Source of the DNA: Desulfobacteraceae bacterium | Lineage (GTDB): Bacteria > Desulfobacterota > Desulfobacteria > Desulfobacterales > Desulfosalsimonadaceae | DNA: 7,516 bases | Direction of reading: 5' to 3' | Assembly (NCBI GenBank): GCA_007131845.1 | Contig: SLPT01000229.1 | Span: 1-7,516 of the forward strand | Shown here: positions 6,880 through 7,516 of the stretch, one piece after another | How the letters are laid out: each line of letters starts with the position of its first letter | Position numbering within the stretch: the first letter of the stretch is position 1 | Notes under the pieces: generated by a model | What the model saw: the letters and a program-made list of their open reading frames with translations, nothing else | What the model was told of the DNA's origin: nothing | Database searches by the model: none | Position numbers and translations under genes: made by a program

Positions 6880-6905
6880 CGCGATCAGACGCTTCATAAA
6901 AAGTT
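6880..6905 (+). repeat. Degenerate extra unit of the repeat next to the waaA start
   Basis: Bases 6880-6905 (CGCGATCAGACGCTTCATAA and onward) resemble 6924-6950 inside copy B (CGCGATCCGACGGCTTTGTA and onward). Both end in TAA(A/G)AAGTT. The core octamer TAAAAAGT occurs at 6897 and 6916 and, as TAAGAAGT, at 6942. The waaA start region thus lies beside, and perhaps partly within, a partial tandem duplication of the repeat arm. Confidence 0.55.
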
Positions 6906-7058
6906 GATGCACTCGTAAAAAGTCGCGATCCGACGGCTTTGTAAGAAGTTTAAGATCAAGGCTTGCGCGATTTCGAAGAATGCAGCGTACTTGGCGTACG
7001 TGAAATTCCGAGAAAAAGCGCGTAATGCAGATTCCCAACTTTTACGAAGTCGTCACTG
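6906..7058 (+). repeat. Palindromic intergenic repeat, copy B (upstream of waaA)
   Basis: This is the second copy, in the same orientation as copy A, so waaA is bracketed by direct repeats about 1.5 kb apart. The left half, 6906-7002, matches copy A. The arms GACGGCTTTGTAAGAAGTT (6932-6950) and AACTTTTACGAAGTCGTC (7037-7054) are inverted repeats with two mismatches and one single-base gap. The centre has CGTAC-TTGGC-GTACG (6986-7000), the same 5-bp stem as copy A with a one-base loop change. With the terminator to its right it accounts for most of the 288-base gap between waaA and metF. No promoter could be assigned with confidence, although the waaA promoter must lie here or further upstream. 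Confidence 0.83.
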
Positions 7059-7076
7059 TTTGTCTTTTAAAAAGAT

Positions 7077-7128
7077 AAAACCGCACCGCCCTCCCGGTCG
7101 TAGGCCGATATGGATGCGCTGCGGTTTT
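7077..7128 (-). terminator. Intrinsic terminator downstream of metF, possibly bidirectional
   Basis: AAAACCGCA (7077-7085) and TGCGGTTTT (7120-7128) form a perfect 9-bp stem around a 34-base GC-rich loop, which may fold further. On the minus strand, reading out of metF, the stem is followed by ATCTTTTT. On the plus strand it is followed by GTTTTATTGTTTTT, so it could stop transcription both ways. It begins about 32 bases after the metF stop and separates metF from the waaA-kdsB unit. Confidence 0.75.
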
Positions 7129-7160
7129 GTTTTATTGTTTTTGTTATTTGAAACCGGATA

Positions 7161-7516
7161 TCAATCGACTTCAGGGCGTGGATAAAGACCGGAACGCTCA
7201 ACGATTTCGGGAACTTTTTCCTCCCATTCGATGGCCATGATATGAAACCCTTTGACGCCGTCGAGTTCCTTCAAACGCTGAATGGTTTCGACGCAGATAT
7301 TGACCCCTTCTTCAGCCTGCTTTTCCTTTGGCGTGTCGGCCATCCGCTTGACCACCTCATCGGGTACATCCATGCCGGGAACGCGGTTTTTCATGTACTT
7401 GGCCATGCCCGCGGACTTGAACGGGGTGACGCCGGCCATGATACAGGTCTTTTCCGTCAGTCCACGATCCCGGGCCTGCCGGATCCACTCCTCGAATTTA
7501 TCGAGGTTGTAGATAC
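7161..7516 (-). CDS. metF: Methylenetetrahydrofolate reductase, C-terminal part (5' end outside window)
   Basis: This flavoprotein family reduces 5,10-methylene-THF to 5-methyl-THF, for methionine synthesis or, in anaerobes with the Wood-Ljungdahl route, for C1 flow. The minus-strand frame is open to the right edge. The 117 visible residues begin IYNLDKFEEWIRQARDRG and continue through IMAGVTPFKSAG, YMKNRVPGMDVPDEVV, EKQAEEGVNICVE and GFHIMAIEWEEKVPEIVE to a TGA at 7163-7161. These blocks match the last strands and helices of the MetF (beta/alpha)8 barrel. The ATG at 7439 is internal. A full protein would be about 290-310 residues, so roughly 60% lies outside. The protein ends at PRPEVD without the long C-terminal regulatory domain of eukaryotic enzymes. 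Partners such as MetV or Hdr subunits, common beside this type in acetogens and sulfate reducers, cannot be seen here. Confidence 0.82.
   Translation of the reverse strand, partial: IYNLDKFEEWIRQARDRGLTEKTCIMAGVTPFKSAGMAKYMKNRVPGMDVPDEVVKRMADTPKEKQAEEGVNICVETIQRLKELDGVKGFHIMAIEWEEKVPEIVERSGLYPRPEVD

Noticed and set aside
6811..7038. 75-codon minus-strand frame overlapping the waaA start
   Set aside because: It runs through repeat copy B, has no recognisable family and lacks a convincing ribosome binding site. It is kept only as a possible element in waaA translation coupling.
5391..7058. A CRISPR array or composite transposon formed by the two repeats
   Set aside because: There are only two long copies, with no regular spacers and no cas or transposase gene. 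The genes between them are a normal housekeeping enzyme.

Overview
The window is a stretch of chromosome dedicated almost entirely to lipid A, Kdo and LPS-core biogenesis in a Gram-negative bacterium. Moderately high GC, the style of the proteins and a C1-pathway methylenetetrahydrofolate reductase at the right edge suggest an anaerobic Desulfobacterota (Desulfobacterales-like sulfate reducer). That assignment is inference; no marker gene here proves it.

Layout. On the + strand from the left edge to 4592 run four genes that look like one operon: the 3' part of msbA (inner-membrane lipid A flippase), lptF and lptG (the two permease subunits of the LPS extractor LptB2FG), and lpxK (lipid A 4'-kinase). 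The gaps are 9, 56 and 57 bases. lpxK meets a minus-strand pair tail to tail, only 12 bases apart: kdsB (CMP-Kdo synthetase, 4605-5366) with waaA/kdtA (Kdo transferase, 5553-6872) upstream of it. Further right, the 3' end of a metF-type gene enters from the right edge on the minus strand and stops at 7161, followed by a good intrinsic terminator (7077-7128).

How the genes work together. LpxK phosphorylates the tetraacyl disaccharide to lipid IVA. KdsB activates Kdo as CMP-Kdo, and WaaA transfers Kdo from it onto lipid IVA. MsbA flips the lipid A-core across the inner membrane. LptF/LptG, with LptB encoded elsewhere, pull LPS out of the membrane toward the outer surface. The window therefore covers consecutive steps of one pathway.

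Non-coding interest. The two intergenic gaps on either side of waaA (186 and 288 bases) each carry a copy, in the same orientation, of a roughly 150-180-base imperfectly palindromic repeat (about 5391-5571 and 6906-7058). The left copy ends in a perfect 17-bp inverted repeat, and its outer arm supplies the last codons and the stop of waaA. In the waaA-kdsB transcript this structure would lie between the waaA stop and the kdsB ribosome binding site. The right copy, plus a degenerate extra unit, fills the region just before the waaA start. This repeat is the part of the window that standard gene annotation does not explain. The coding genes themselves look like ordinary family members.
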